Source of the DNA: Bombardia bombarda
Lineage: Eukaryota > Ascomycota > Sordariomycetes > Sordariales > Lasiosphaeriaceae
DNA length: 64,000 bases
Reading direction: 5' to 3'
NCBI GenBank assembly: GCA_030512295.1
Contig: JAULSR010000001.1
Location: forward strand, 868,001-932,000
Shown here: piece after piece, positions 1 through 11,264 of the stretch
Position numbering within the stretch: position 1 is the first letter of the stretch
Layout: the number at the start of each line of letters is the position of its first letter
Notes under the pieces: generated by a model
What the model saw: the letters and a program-made list of their open reading frames with translations, nothing else
Databases searched by the model: none
What the model was told of the DNA's origin: nothing
Translations under genes and position numbers: made by a program

Positions 1-1403
1 CTGTAGGTTTTGTCAGCACGTATATTAAGTAAGTAGTCAAGGCTCATTGTCAGTGGATAAGTGCGAGCTCATGGGATACATGTAAAGAAGGAAATATGTG
101 AGTCAACAAGAGCAAAATGGGGTCACATACGGTTAGGACCATCGAGCTGCTTCACAGCCAAATTGGTGAGGACACTGCCATCCGAGTTTCGTACTGCGAG
201 GCTGACGGTGAAGTCCGAAATATCTACCAGCTTGCCGCTCGGAACAGGCTTGATGCCATTATCGATGTAGCCCTGAACATTGGGGGGCTCAACGGGGAGG
301 GTAAAGTTGTTGTCGAACTTGGGGGTGGTGATGAGCTTGGAGCTGCATACAGGAGGCTTCGGGGCTGAGCCTGCTGGCTTGGATCCCTCGAGCGTGGTGA
401 AGTCGAGCTTGGCGAGCTGACTCTGGAAAGCATAGAAGTCACTCAGGAGATCAACGGTGCCGTCGCTGCTGATGTTGACGAGTCCGAAATCGTTTTCCTC
501 CTGCGAGTACTCATAGACGATTCCGCCAGAGAAAACGCCAGTCATCTCGGGTCCATAGATGGTGCCAACTTCAGTGAAGATTCGGGGCTTGACCTGGTTA
601 CAACCATACTCGGAGAAAAAGACAGGCACGGAGTTATCGCTGAGACCCTGAACCAGCTTGTCATAGGAAGATTGCTCAAAGGAGCTGTCTCCACACCAGC
701 TGTAGCTGTTGAGAGCGAAGAGATCGGCACGGCTCATGTCGTCGTCCTCGCCTTCGATAGAGCACTGGAAGTAGTTGAAACTGTCGAACAAGGCAGTGCG
801 AACGTCGGCGGCCGAATAGCCGACAGGGATGGGGCGCGAGGCATGCTTGGCAACGTAGTTCTTGAGGTCACGCGTGACGGCGCGGACGTAGCGGGGGACG
901 AACTCGGTTGTGTTGACGTTGCTAATGACCTCGTTACCCGAGAAGAAAGCCAGGGTGTTGGGGTAGTCCTTGAAGGCCTCGACAACAGCGAAAGTGCGGT
1001 TCAGATAGGTGTCATAGTACGACTCCCAGGGGTTGAAGTCGGTTAAGGACTCGCCGGGGAAGGGCGAGTTCACGTCGAGGAGCATGTACATGCCGGCAGC
1101 ATTGAAAATGCTGGCGCACTCGTCGTGGTTCACGTTGGGGTTGAGGTTGTAGACACGAATGGCGTTCACGCCCAGGATCTGCAACAAGGCCGCATCACGA
1201 AGGCAGGTATCCTTGTGGCTCAAGGGGTCCTTGTTAAGGAGCGGGTCGTAGGCAGCAGAACCGCCGGGCTGGTATGCGACGCCGACGATCTGGAAGCGGT
1301 TGCCGGACTCGTCAACAAAGTTGTTATCCTTGACCGTAAGGGGCTTGAGAGCGGCAACAGCAGTGGCGCCAAGCGCGAGGAGCGCTGATTGAATCTGAAT
1401 CAT
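1..1403 (-). CDS. GH72 1,3-beta-glucanosyltransferase (Gel/Gas family), 3' part outside the window
   Basis: Cell-wall transglycosidase that cuts and re-joins beta-1,3-glucan chains at the outer face of the plasma membrane. The start at 1403 gives a signal peptide ending near Ala18 (hydrophobic run of Leu/Ala), followed directly by the mature GH72 catalytic domain. Glu158 in FFSGNEV and Glu265 in VFFSEYGC match the acid/base and nucleophile positions of the family. The coding exon is 131-1403. At 130 a donor GTATGT opens an intron, a branch-like GCTGAC lies at about 12-17, and the intron ends in CAG at base 1, so the next exon (linker, possible GPI signal or X8 module) lies outside. An in-frame ATG further upstream would bury the signal peptide and is not preferred. 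Without the C-terminus the subfamily (Gel1, Gel2 or Gel4-like) cannot be set. Confidence 0.93.
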
Positions 1404-3348
1404 GTTCGTCAGCTTCGAACGCACCACTTGCAAGAGAATTGAGCGATGGTCAAGTGAGGACATTGTGACAAGCCAGTTCCATAAAGATGGACGAGAAAAC
1501 AGCTGAGGCAATCAATCTATCCCCCGGCATCGTCGCCTGCACGCCAGGGGGAGTACACAAGAGCAGACTTACCAACATCTTGAATGTTTGAGATTAAGTA
1601 GTAAAGCCACAGTATGTACGTCTATAGCAGAGGAGGAGGAGGAGAATAATTAAACGAGAACTGCGTCGATTTCTGTCGTATTGAAATTGTGGTATTTGGT
1701 GTTATTTGCAGGACGAGCGGCGGCGGCGACAAGAAAAAAAAGGTCAAAGGAGTGACAAGAATGGAAAAAGAAGCCAGGCGAACAACTTTTCTCTATTCCA
1801 GGGGAAAGAGGCACTCGAGAAAAACGATCGTGGCGGGAGTTGGTGGTCGAGAGAAGGAAGGAATCAAGGGAACACGAGGGGAAAGACGTGACACGAGATT
1901 AGAGATTCGAGGTCGACCCCTGTTGCTGTTGGGGGCCCCTCTCCCGTACCTGCCTTCCCTGGGCAAAGGGACAACAGTGCGCGCTTGGCCAGAAGCGCGA
2001 GCGCCCCCTTCCTAAGAAAAAACCCCGGCGAGGCGTGGTAGCGCCTTCCCGTGCGGGCCAGCATCCCTTCTTGTCTCATTTGCCATCTTCGCCTTCTTGG
2101 CTGCAGCTCATGAGAACTCGATCGAGCTTTCCATTTTTGGCGTTTTTTTGTGGGGGGCGATGATAATGTGTTCTAGGATGAGCTCTGGTATGAATCATGA
2201 ATAAACAGCATCTGAGTGACCAGGAATTTATCGCGGGGGAAGCTAAGGTAGGGGAAGGCATGCGATGGAATTGTGACGATAGGTAGCAGGTTCACGATAT
2301 CTGATCTCCCAGCCTCTTGGCGAACCATGACATGCTTTTGTCTGGTGCCCAATCTTCAAAGCGTATGCAATATTACGTATTGAACATAGGAGCACCTTCG
2401 ACACCAGACTGCCATCTCATCCTGTCTTTGTCACAGTTCATTATCTCATGGGATATACATTACTAGTTACTTGATATCGCTAAGATTTTCAGGGTCCTGC
2501 TCTCCATCACAATCTCATCCGTGGCGCTGACTGGACTGGCTAATGCGCCGATCTCCCGCCAAACAGCCGTGAGAGCTATTCCCGGTTCGCATGCACGGTG
2601 CGGGACGGTTGAGCGTTTCACGTCTGCATCTGGCCCTGCCAAACGGGCCGCCATGTTTCGAACGAGGACTTCAAAGACGACCTCAACGTCATTCCTTGGT
2701 CGGTGGCGTGCATTCATGATTTTCAGTGCTTGCTAATGGCTGCACATGTTCAAACGCCTTTCTTCGGATCGACCACTATACACTTCAGGAGTTTAATTCG
2801 ACCATGACAAATTGGCATTATTGGGTGGCGCTGTTGGCTGCGCTATGAGACAAGAGACAGCGCTGGCAGTCACGTCACACGGCGCTGGCAGGCCTGGCAG
2901 GCAGCTTTCTCGGCGACGTGCCGATGGATGACAAAGCAAGCACAGGCGGTACGTATGACAAACGCCGCCTGTCATTCTGGAAGCTGCATCGAACATTCCA
3001 ACGTCCGGAACCGCAGCTGCGATCAAGTGATGGGTAACCAGCATTCAGTACAGTAACAGACATACTTGCAATTCTTTCTTCACTCGCTCATTATAACCGT
3101 GAACTCTGAAGCTACAACCAAAAAGACCCCTATTGTCACAGTACCTGATAGTTTTCATCAAGATACCCTTACTATTGATTATTGAATGCATATGACTGCG
3201 ACCTAATTACTGCATAACCCGCGCACCTTGACGGCTGATTAATCGCTCTCTCTCTACACCCCCCAAACAACCAAGACTGCGTCATTGGGAACCTTGGACT
3301 TTCAAAGACAACAGACGTCGGGCTTGAAACCCAATATCATCAACCACA
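1404..3348. other. Intergenic, divergent promoters of GH72 and UBL-WLM genes
   Basis: Nearly 2 kb between two divergent genes. It holds purine-rich and pyrimidine-rich stretches near 1690-1900 and some short open frames with no recognisable protein. I see no gene, RNA or mobile element. Confidence 0.6.
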
Positions 3349-4604
3349 ATGGACCCATCACCAGCCACCGACGACATCGAGGCCTCTCGGGCCGAGCTCT
3401 TCAAGAACGACGAGGCCGCAGACGAGGCCGCAGTCTATGCCGACACAACAGCCCCAGAAGACCCAGAGTACCTAGAACACCCGGCCGGCGACCTCCGCAT
3501 CACCTTCAGCCCCGAGAAGTTCTCAGAAACCGTCCACTTCGACCACGGCGTTGACTTCTCGCACATCGTCACCACCATCGCCGAGGCATATCCCGCCTAC
3601 GACTGGACCAAATGCAAAGCCCTCATCAGCGGCATCAAGAACCAGCAGCCCAAACCAAAAACTCTCCTCAAATGCCCCGACGACGACCACGTCCTCATGG
3701 CCCCCTACGCATCCGCCACCCTCAAGCTCATAACCCCCTCCATCAGCGCCCTCGCCTCCCTCCAATCCGGCCAAGCCGCCGCCGCCGCCATGTCAGCCCG
3801 CAACAAGCGCCAACGCCGCCAAGCGCGCATCTCTGCCCTCCCCATCCGCGGCGGCCGCCCCAACAACATCGCCGGCTTCGGTAGCGGGTCTTCTTCAGCC
3901 CAAGCCGACGCCGCATACACCTTCCACACCCTGCGCCCGCTCCCGCACCTGCCCCACCCCGAGCGCAGCACCGCCTACCTCGAGCGCCTGAAAGCCGACC
4001 CGGGCATCCGCGCCGCCATGCGCAAGCACCGCTTTAGCGTCGGCCTGCTCACCGAGATGGACCCGATGGAGTACACGGCCTCCACGCACGAGGGCACCAC
4101 GCGCGTACTGGGGTTGAACAGGAACCAGGGCGAGGTGATTGAGCTCCGGCTGCGCACGGACGCGTTCGACGGCTATCGCGACTACAAGACGATCCGCAAG
4201 ACGCTGTGCCACGAGCTGGCGCATAATGTTCATGGGCCGCATGATCGGAATTTCTGGGATCTGTGTAAGCAGATTGAGAAGGAGGTGGAGAAGGCGGATT
4301 GGAAGAGCGGGGGAGGACGGTGGGGGAGGAGGAGTTTGCGCCCGAGAGGGATGGGGGAGGGGAAGAGGAGGGGGAGTTTATGGATCATGGAGGGTGGGAG
4401 GGGGGTACGTATGTACTTGGTGGAGTGGATGGGGATGGGGATGGGGGATCTGAGGTCTTGACGAGAAGGGAGGTCTTGGCTAGGGCGGTTGACTCGCGGT
4501 TGAGGAATATGAGGAGGGTGAACGAGGAGAAGAAGGGAAAGGGAAAGGGGCAAGGGAAGGGTCCGGAGGAGGGGGGTGGGATGGGGGAGGGGAGTAGGTC
4601 TTGA
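3349..4604 (+). CDS. Ubiquitin-like/WLM-domain metalloprotease, one-base frameshift
   Basis: Wss1-type zinc metalloprotease with an N-terminal ubiquitin-like domain, as in the fungal UBL-WLM fusion family linked to proteolysis of SUMO/ubiquitin or DNA-protein conjugates. The UBL spans about residues 49-128. The WLM domain spans about 190-330 and carries HELAHNVHGPH, with zinc ligands His288, His292 and His298 and catalytic Glu289. The first frame runs 3349-4461, but after DWKSGG it turns into low-complexity Arg/Gly sequence. The family C-terminus (TVGEEEF, GGTYVLGG, LTRREVLARAVDSRL) continues in another frame to a stop at 4602-4604. The shift falls at a G5 run (4309-4313). One more G there gives a continuous 418-residue protein. 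No GT-AG intron explains it, because the flanking residues are contiguous family sequence. Either a sequencing error or a recent lesion. Confidence 0.85.
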
Positions 4605-6395
4605 GGGAGGGAGAACATAGCAGAGGGGGTAAACGGGCATATCTATATGGATTAATGGTTATAGCGGCTTTTAGCTAGGTTTTGTTTCTGATAGCGGAGC
4701 GTTTTTGATATTGGGTGTAATCAAGATGGATTATGATGGTTGGGTGATGCAGCGATAGACTTTACCTTTTTAAGACTTATATTTGCGGTATAGAATACAT
4801 TGACAGAACCGCTTCAGCGTGGACTTTCAGTCATCTATGTATGATGTGTTGACTTCTTTGTGGTGAATATTACCTAGCTATGGCTTCTATCACAGTTGGC
4901 TACAGAGCCGTATGTTGTGACAGATTTTGCTACCGTCTACTCGGCGATTTGGAGATGGTCAAAGGGAGTCCGTTGCTAAAGTACGGGTGAGTGGCTGAAT
5001 GGCCGTCACAATACGAAGGCACTCGCCTCATGTATACCACCCATGCCAAAGAATTCCCTTACACGTGGACTCGATCCGAAAGGAATAAAGGCAATCCCGG
5101 TTTGTGTACCAACTTGAGAAGGATACAGATAAATTCGAGTACATATGGATAGGTGCACACGTTCTCCTTGTGTTGTTCAACGCAAATAGGATCATGGCAA
5201 TTACCAATGACTTGTATCTGATCTTCAAGGCATTGTTCTGCTTCTTAGACTTGTTCACAAAAGAAGATGCACGATGGTTTAACAATTTGCATACCTTTAT
5301 GATGAGAGACTCTGCTTTGTAAAGAAGGTTAAGTCGTAGATATCACGAAACAGTACAAAGCTAAAGCCTGGAAGTTTCCCTAGTTTGGATTCCGAAGCAA
5401 CGAGCAGCAAAGATTCTCAAAACACACTGGATCTGCTGACCGCGCTGACATGGCATTAGTATCGTAGAAGGACTATAATATATATATACATAGATAGATA
5501 GGTCATAGATAGTAGATGATGATGCCGGTATTCCAATGATGACCACCTAGGCAGGTTTCTTGCTAGATGGATTCATGTAGACCAGTAGCTGCTATGTACC
5601 TACTAAGTAGGTAGGTACGGCCCTATATACTACTATGTACATGTTTACACTCCCGCAGGTAGACTCCATGATAACCTGTCACCTATCTTGGGATCTCCCC
5701 AGGCATCTATCTACCTGCCTACCCGGGGACCCAGCTGGTCGCCGGGACCCGGCGACCGACGCCCGAAGACTGTTGATGGTTGAATAACTGACTGGCTGAT
5801 TAGTTGACCTTACTAGTGAAATCCCATCTCTTCTTGTTTTCTATGTTCTTCTTATCTTCGCACAGAGGTATCATAAAAGGAAGCATCATACCGCTTCCTT
5901 TTGAAGGAGTCAAGTGAAGAAAGGAGCACGTCTGCATACCCAATCACACATAGACTAGGAAGTCTAAAGAATTTAGTTCCTCCAATCGGAAAACTGTCAC
6001 GACATACCTGGACACACAGACAGACACACGGTATGTATTGGTATCACAACTGGTGTCTGTGTTTGGGAGATATTGACTCAGTTGACCACACCTAGCCTAC
6101 TCTAACAAAGTCGCGATAACCTTTAAAAGACATCTCAAGAGTCCTAAAATAAACAATATCATCCACTTCGAGAAACCTGAGAAGTCTGGTTTTAGTGTAT
6201 GTATTACGAGTTCCTAAATGGGGACTACTAATGACTATCCATTATCTTGTGTCCGCGTTAAATGCGCCGTCCTCCCCATCCCCCACCACACACCGAGAAA
6301 CCAGGAGAAACAAAACGCGCTCTCTAACCGTTCTCCCATCTGGATACTAAATTGATCCCTGATATACTCATGTAAGTTACGTCATCACCCTTCTC
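4605..6395. other. Intergenic, convergent 3' ends
   Basis: AT-richer spacer between the UBL-WLM gene and the 3' end of acl2. It contains TAGGTA-type motifs near 5597-5620 and a strong inverted repeat at 5737-5757. No coding sequence was recognised. Confidence 0.6.
5737..5757. repeat. Perfect inverted repeat, 10-bp arms, 1-bp centre
   Basis: GGTCGCCGGG at 5737-5746 is followed by a single A and then its exact reverse complement at 5748-5757. It is GC-rich inside an AT-rich spacer. It could be a palindromic protein-binding site or a hairpin; the 1-nt centre suits a duplex operator better than an RNA loop. Confidence 0.75.
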
Positions 6396-8472
6396 TTAAC
6401 CCCGGAACTCCTCAGCCTTGCTCTCCTCCCACTTGCCGGGGACGAGGGCGAGGGGCACGATACCGCTGACGTGCATCTCGGGGCCAAAGATCTTGGCATC
6501 CAGACCCAGCTCCTGAGTCGCCGCCTTCATGTTCTTAAGACCCTCCTGGTAGTTGGGTCCGGCACGACGGACCCAGATCTGGACGCTGTGCTCGTTAAGA
6601 GCCTTGGCGTACTCGCGCAGAGCCTTGATCACTCCCTTGAAGGTGCTAGCAACGTTGGTGAAGTTGGCAATGCCACCACCAATGAAGAGAACCTTGCCCT
6701 GGGGGGTGATGGGGGCGCGCAGCATCAAGTCGAGGACGGTGCGGGCGTAGTGGTAAGTCTGAGACTCGGTGGGAGCACCAGAGTACTCACCATAGTTGGC
6801 CAGCTCGTCGGCAAAGCCAGCCGACGCGATGGCATCGGCGTAGACGACCGAGGCACCACCACCAGCGACAAGAGTCCAGATTCTGCCGTTGGGGTTGAGG
6901 ATGGTGAGCTTGAGCGAAGCACCAGTCTTGGCATCCAGCTCCGCGATGTAAGCCTCTTCCTTACTGAGCTCACGACCGAACGGAGCGGGGAACTCGATTG
7001 GTGGGCCGGCATCGATGCTGACGGAGCCGTTGGCGTGCGAGGCAGCAGTGATGCCGAGCGCCGCTGGTGATCTCGCAATAGCCCACTTGACACCGCACTC
7101 GAAGTCTGCTGTCTGATCAAGCTTGGCAGCGAGATCTAGGAAGTGGACCGAGGCGGAGGTGCCAGCCTCATTAGGGATGACAACCAAGGGGTTGATCTCC
7201 AGGTAGGTGAACTGGCAGTCAACATAGACGGCGTAGAGACGAGTGACTGTGTCATGTCGTTAGTGTTGTGTAAGGCAAAAGACAAAATTCGGGGAAACTC
7301 AATTACGTACTGAAGTCAACGAGGACATTGTGCACGCCCATAGGCACCTTGGAGAGGAGAGCGGTTGCGATCTCCTCGTTGGAGGGGTATTGTGAGAGGT
7401 CGACGGGAATCAGGATCTTCTCCGCCTTTGCATCAACATCACCAACATCAACACCACCCTCGTGGGTGAAGAGAATCCAGTCGCCCTGTTGAAGTTAGCT
7501 AGCTGATCGTAAAATTGTCATCTTTGGTGATGTTTGCATCTCCTGAAGCACAATTTGGAATGGACTGCAGGTGAGGGGCTGATGTGCGCGAGCCCTGTAT
7601 GGACTACTGCAACAGCTGCAACCGCTGCCGAGCCACATGCCAGATGCGATATGGCTTAGCCTCCGTTCGTCCGTCGGCTCGGATCCTCTGCCCGCACACG
7701 GCAGATGGCCCGATCGCCAATCTGGCCAGCGACTCTATCCCCCAGGTATAAGAAGAAAAAAGATCCTCATTCGAATCTTCCTTTTTCTTTTCCTATCGGA
7801 TTTATGAAACTGCATTTCATTTCCCATCATCGCTTTGCCCAACCCTGTCGTTCAGTAGACGATGCACTTGCAACTCCAAACAGGGCTGGCGGCTCATTGG
7901 ACGCTTCAGACCGCATCTTCGCTCACGCTCAAGACTGACGATGAACAAGGACACCACTTTCAATACTTACATCGCGAACCGAATTGATCTATCACTCATA
8001 TTAGCGACGCTCATTCATAACATAACCAACCAGCGCTCGGAAAACTCACGTTGATGTAGTACTCAGTACCATTTGGGTGAGGCACAAAAGGCTCGACAAG
8101 GAACTGTCGGAGGACGCCTTCTGTGTGCTCAACCTTCTGGGCCTTACCGGCGCGCTCAGCCACCCAGGCCTTCGCCTCAGGCCATGACTTGTTCAGGGCG
8201 AGGAGGCCGCTCTTGCCTCTCCGCTTGATGAGCTGATCAGGCTTTGCGACGAACTTGGCGCCCTGGTGGAGGAGCCACGGGTATGTGATCTCAGCCTGGT
8301 CGAGGATGTCGTTGGGGTCCGCGTCTGCGGGGAAGTAGAGGGAGGCGAGTCTGGGAGGAGCGTTGTGCTTGGTTGGGGGAGGAAGCGGGCTGGGCTTGAT
8401 GACGGGCGCCCGCGTGAGGTGGTAGTTGATGATGGCCTTGCCATCGGCCTCGGTGATGCTCTTCGCAGACAT
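6396..8472 (-). CDS. acl2: ATP-citrate lyase subunit 2 (ACLY N-terminal/ATP-grasp half)
   Basis: Smaller subunit of the two-gene fungal ATP-citrate lyase, which makes cytosolic acetyl-CoA and oxaloacetate from citrate, ATP and CoA; this half has the ATP-grasp and citrate-binding parts. Four exons: 8050-8472, 7971-7988, 7311-7485 and 6396-7246, giving 488 residues, the usual size. The second exon is only 18 nt (ATCAATTCGGTTCGCGAT), between an acceptor TAG and a donor GTAAGT. It supplies the INSVRD piece of the conserved YYIN-INSVRD-GDWILFTHEGGVDVGDVD block. Intron 2 is unusually long (485 nt). Exon 3 joins exon 4 through FITRLYAVYVDCQF. Its partner acl1 is divergent upstream. Confidence 0.96.
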
Positions 8473-11264
8473 GTCGGCGGTTTTGGTGAGGGGGGTTATG
8501 CAAAGTGAGTGAAGCGGCTTTCTTCCTTTCTCTCTTGTTTCTTTTGTCTAGGGATGCGGAGACGGCTCTATATTCTGCGAGTTAGCCATTGCAAAGTGGC
8601 ATTGGGTTGGAACGATGCGCGCCCGCTTCAACGGTAGTCCTACGAAGCTGTGCGTGCGAACTGGGGGCGGTTGACCGTGGCGGCGGCGGTGGACGGGCGG
8701 GCAAACGGATGAGATCACATTAGCGCTTGTTCTTACCTATTGTCTTGACCTCGAGTGAGGGGCAAAAAGGAAGCAAATCGAGCAGTCTCGAGGGGATTCA
8801 AGCGACGCCAGGAGCAGAAAGTGAGTGGATGAAAGGAGAAAAGGATGGGGGAAGACGGAGCAAGGAGGGAGTGTGAGAGTGAATCAAGGACGTCGGGTTC
8901 CGAGAAGTTCTACTGTGCCGAAAAAAAAAAGTCGAGGAATCACTTCAACAAACAGAAGCCGACTTTGGCAAATGGCAGACTCCAGCGCAAGATTAGGGGC
9001 CGTGTTAGCTCCTTGGGGGTTGGGGAGTGCCATAAAAAGGTACCGGCCGCCGCGCCCCGAAAAGCTTTGGGGTTGTTGACGCAAGCGGGCCAATTCTATT
9101 GGGGCGGTCTGGGCTGCTGAGGTACTGGTACTTGCGGGGCCCGAGATGGGTCAGGCATCCCACCAAGCCCACCAGCCCACCTTCCATGCCAGCCATGTCC
9201 ACCTTTGCCCACCTCACCCACCAAGCAGCCCCGGGGCGGGCTCCTGCAGGCTGGAAAAGTCTCCAAAGTCTCGTCTGCTCGCCCAAAAGGTACTTCCCCG
9301 TCGTATCTGCTCTGCATTCCACCAGTGTGGGCTCTCTTCACGCAGTCCAGTGCAAGCAAGCTGCGCGTACGAAGTAATTGCAGCCAGTAGAGACTCGAGT
9401 TGCATGCGACGTGGAGCCGAGACCCTGTCTTGGGCTGTCGCGTTCCCTCCTTTTTCAGTTTCTCTGACACCGATGTCCGGCGGCCACATTCCCGACAGCG
9501 ATTGCGTTTCCCGTCTTCCTTGCTGAAGCCGGGGATGTTGGCCTGGTGAACGTGGGATTTGGGGCCTTCAGGTGCGGATTTGCGGCGGATTCAATTGTTC
9601 GGGCATTTGGCATTTTGGCGCTTGTGACTTTTGACACATTTGAGCTGAGGGCAGAGGTCCGCACCGAACCGCGCTCACGCAACGGGGGGTGGGTTGGGGA
9701 TCGTCCGGCACCGGTGGGTGCCCTGCGCCGGACGATACAGTCAAAAGACCCTGCAAGCCCGATGCTGCTCTCGGGCGACTTGAGAGGTGCTGCTGTTCTT
9801 CAGCTCTCGGTCGGCCTTCTTGCCTGTCACGTCCATCCCATCTTTCTGTCACTCCAGCAATTGCAATTTGTGTTTCTCTTTTTAGATGCCTACTGAAAAT
9901 AGAGCGCGGCCGCAAAAAGCCCCCGGCTTTTCAATCCCGAGCGTGGCGGTGCGTATGCCGCCGGGCCCTTGGGCGCCCTGGACCGCGCCCATCAGTGGGT
10001 GTCAGTGGCATCCTCTATTCTAGGAGCGGAGTGGAACCAGAATGGCCCCGAGGAGGGGGTAAGTGGGCTCGGTGGGTTGGCTTCGGCTTGCTTCCTATTA
10101 CGTCCATTTTCAGATGGTGACTCCAATTGATTGACACGCTTCCATGGCATTTTGAAAGTCTGCAAACGCCACCCGTTGCCAGCAAACAGTCAATTGAATC
10201 ATTCATATCGTGCCATTCGGCACGGTGTCATTTTCTATTCTGTTCAATTCCACATCATGTCATACATCCATGATCATCAAGACTCCCCGGTTGCCGAGGG
10301 CAAGCGAGGGTGGTGAGAGGCAGACACTCACTCCGGTGTGCGACTGACTGAACTCCGGTTGTGACTGAACTTTCTTGGTTTCCGTCCAGCTCTTGGAGGG
10401 GTCCGTCTCCGGCTCTTGATGAGCACCGCCAAGGATTGCCTCTTGCTCTCTTTGGTTCTTTCCTTCCATGGCTCTCTCCATGCTCCAGTTGTCCAGTGTC
10501 CGCAGCAGGAGCAACTCATGCCGTCAGCCTGTGTGGCAGGTGCCCGCGTGCTGTGTTCTGTCTTGTTCTGTTCTGGTAAGGAAGTCACGACTTGTAGTCA
10601 TGGATTGGATTGGATGTATCTAGGTACCATGTACCGGTACCTCGTGCTGTCAGGCAAACCCCGGCTGTCAGCACAGACAAACACCCCTCGCCGCCCCTTC
10701 TGGTGTCCAATTTGGTGGACGTCCGCTAGGCGATCGGACAAGGATCTAAAAGAGTTGGGGAACTTAAACCGTCTTTGTTGGATGCGAAGTGTTGACCGTC
10801 CCAGCGCCCGGCCAATTAGCGGCCGCAACATTCTTGGGGTTTCCAGCAAAAAAGTTGTCGACTTTCCCGGTCCATGAACCACCTAGGGGCGACAGACACT
10901 ACAAACACCCGCTAAACCTGTGCCTGCGGAGCTCATGCAACCCGTCCCCGACTGCACTTCTCCCCGACCAAACTAGGAGCCCCCGACGGAAAAAAAAAGA
11001 AACCCAATCCGATTCAATCCAGCAGCCCGCTCCCGTCGTCTTCGTCCTCGTCCCTTGCACCACTCACCACTGCTTCGCAAACACAACGCAACTCAGACAC
11101 TTGCATCCCAACTTATCTCGCACATCAAACATCCTGTGCTTCTCCCCCTCTCTCATTTCTCCGACTTTCCACTTTTGCCCTCTTTCTCCCTTCTCTTCTT
11201 CGTCTATTGCTATTCTGATCCCCGACGTCACTTGGCGAGTCGAAACTCCAACAGTCATCTAACA
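8473..11264. promoter_or_regulatory. Shared divergent promoter region of acl2 and acl1
   Basis: A 2.8 kb spacer between the two start codons. The acl1-proximal 250 bp is strongly pyrimidine-rich (runs of CTTTCTC near 11140-11210), as in many fungal promoters and 5' leaders. Open frames here have no protein-like composition that I recognise. Joint regulation of the two subunits is inferred from the arrangement; I mapped no specific factor site. Confidence 0.6.

Noticed and set aside
4480..4604. Separate small gene downstream of the UBL-WLM gene
   Set aside because: The frame is the family C-terminus of the same protein, displaced by one base.
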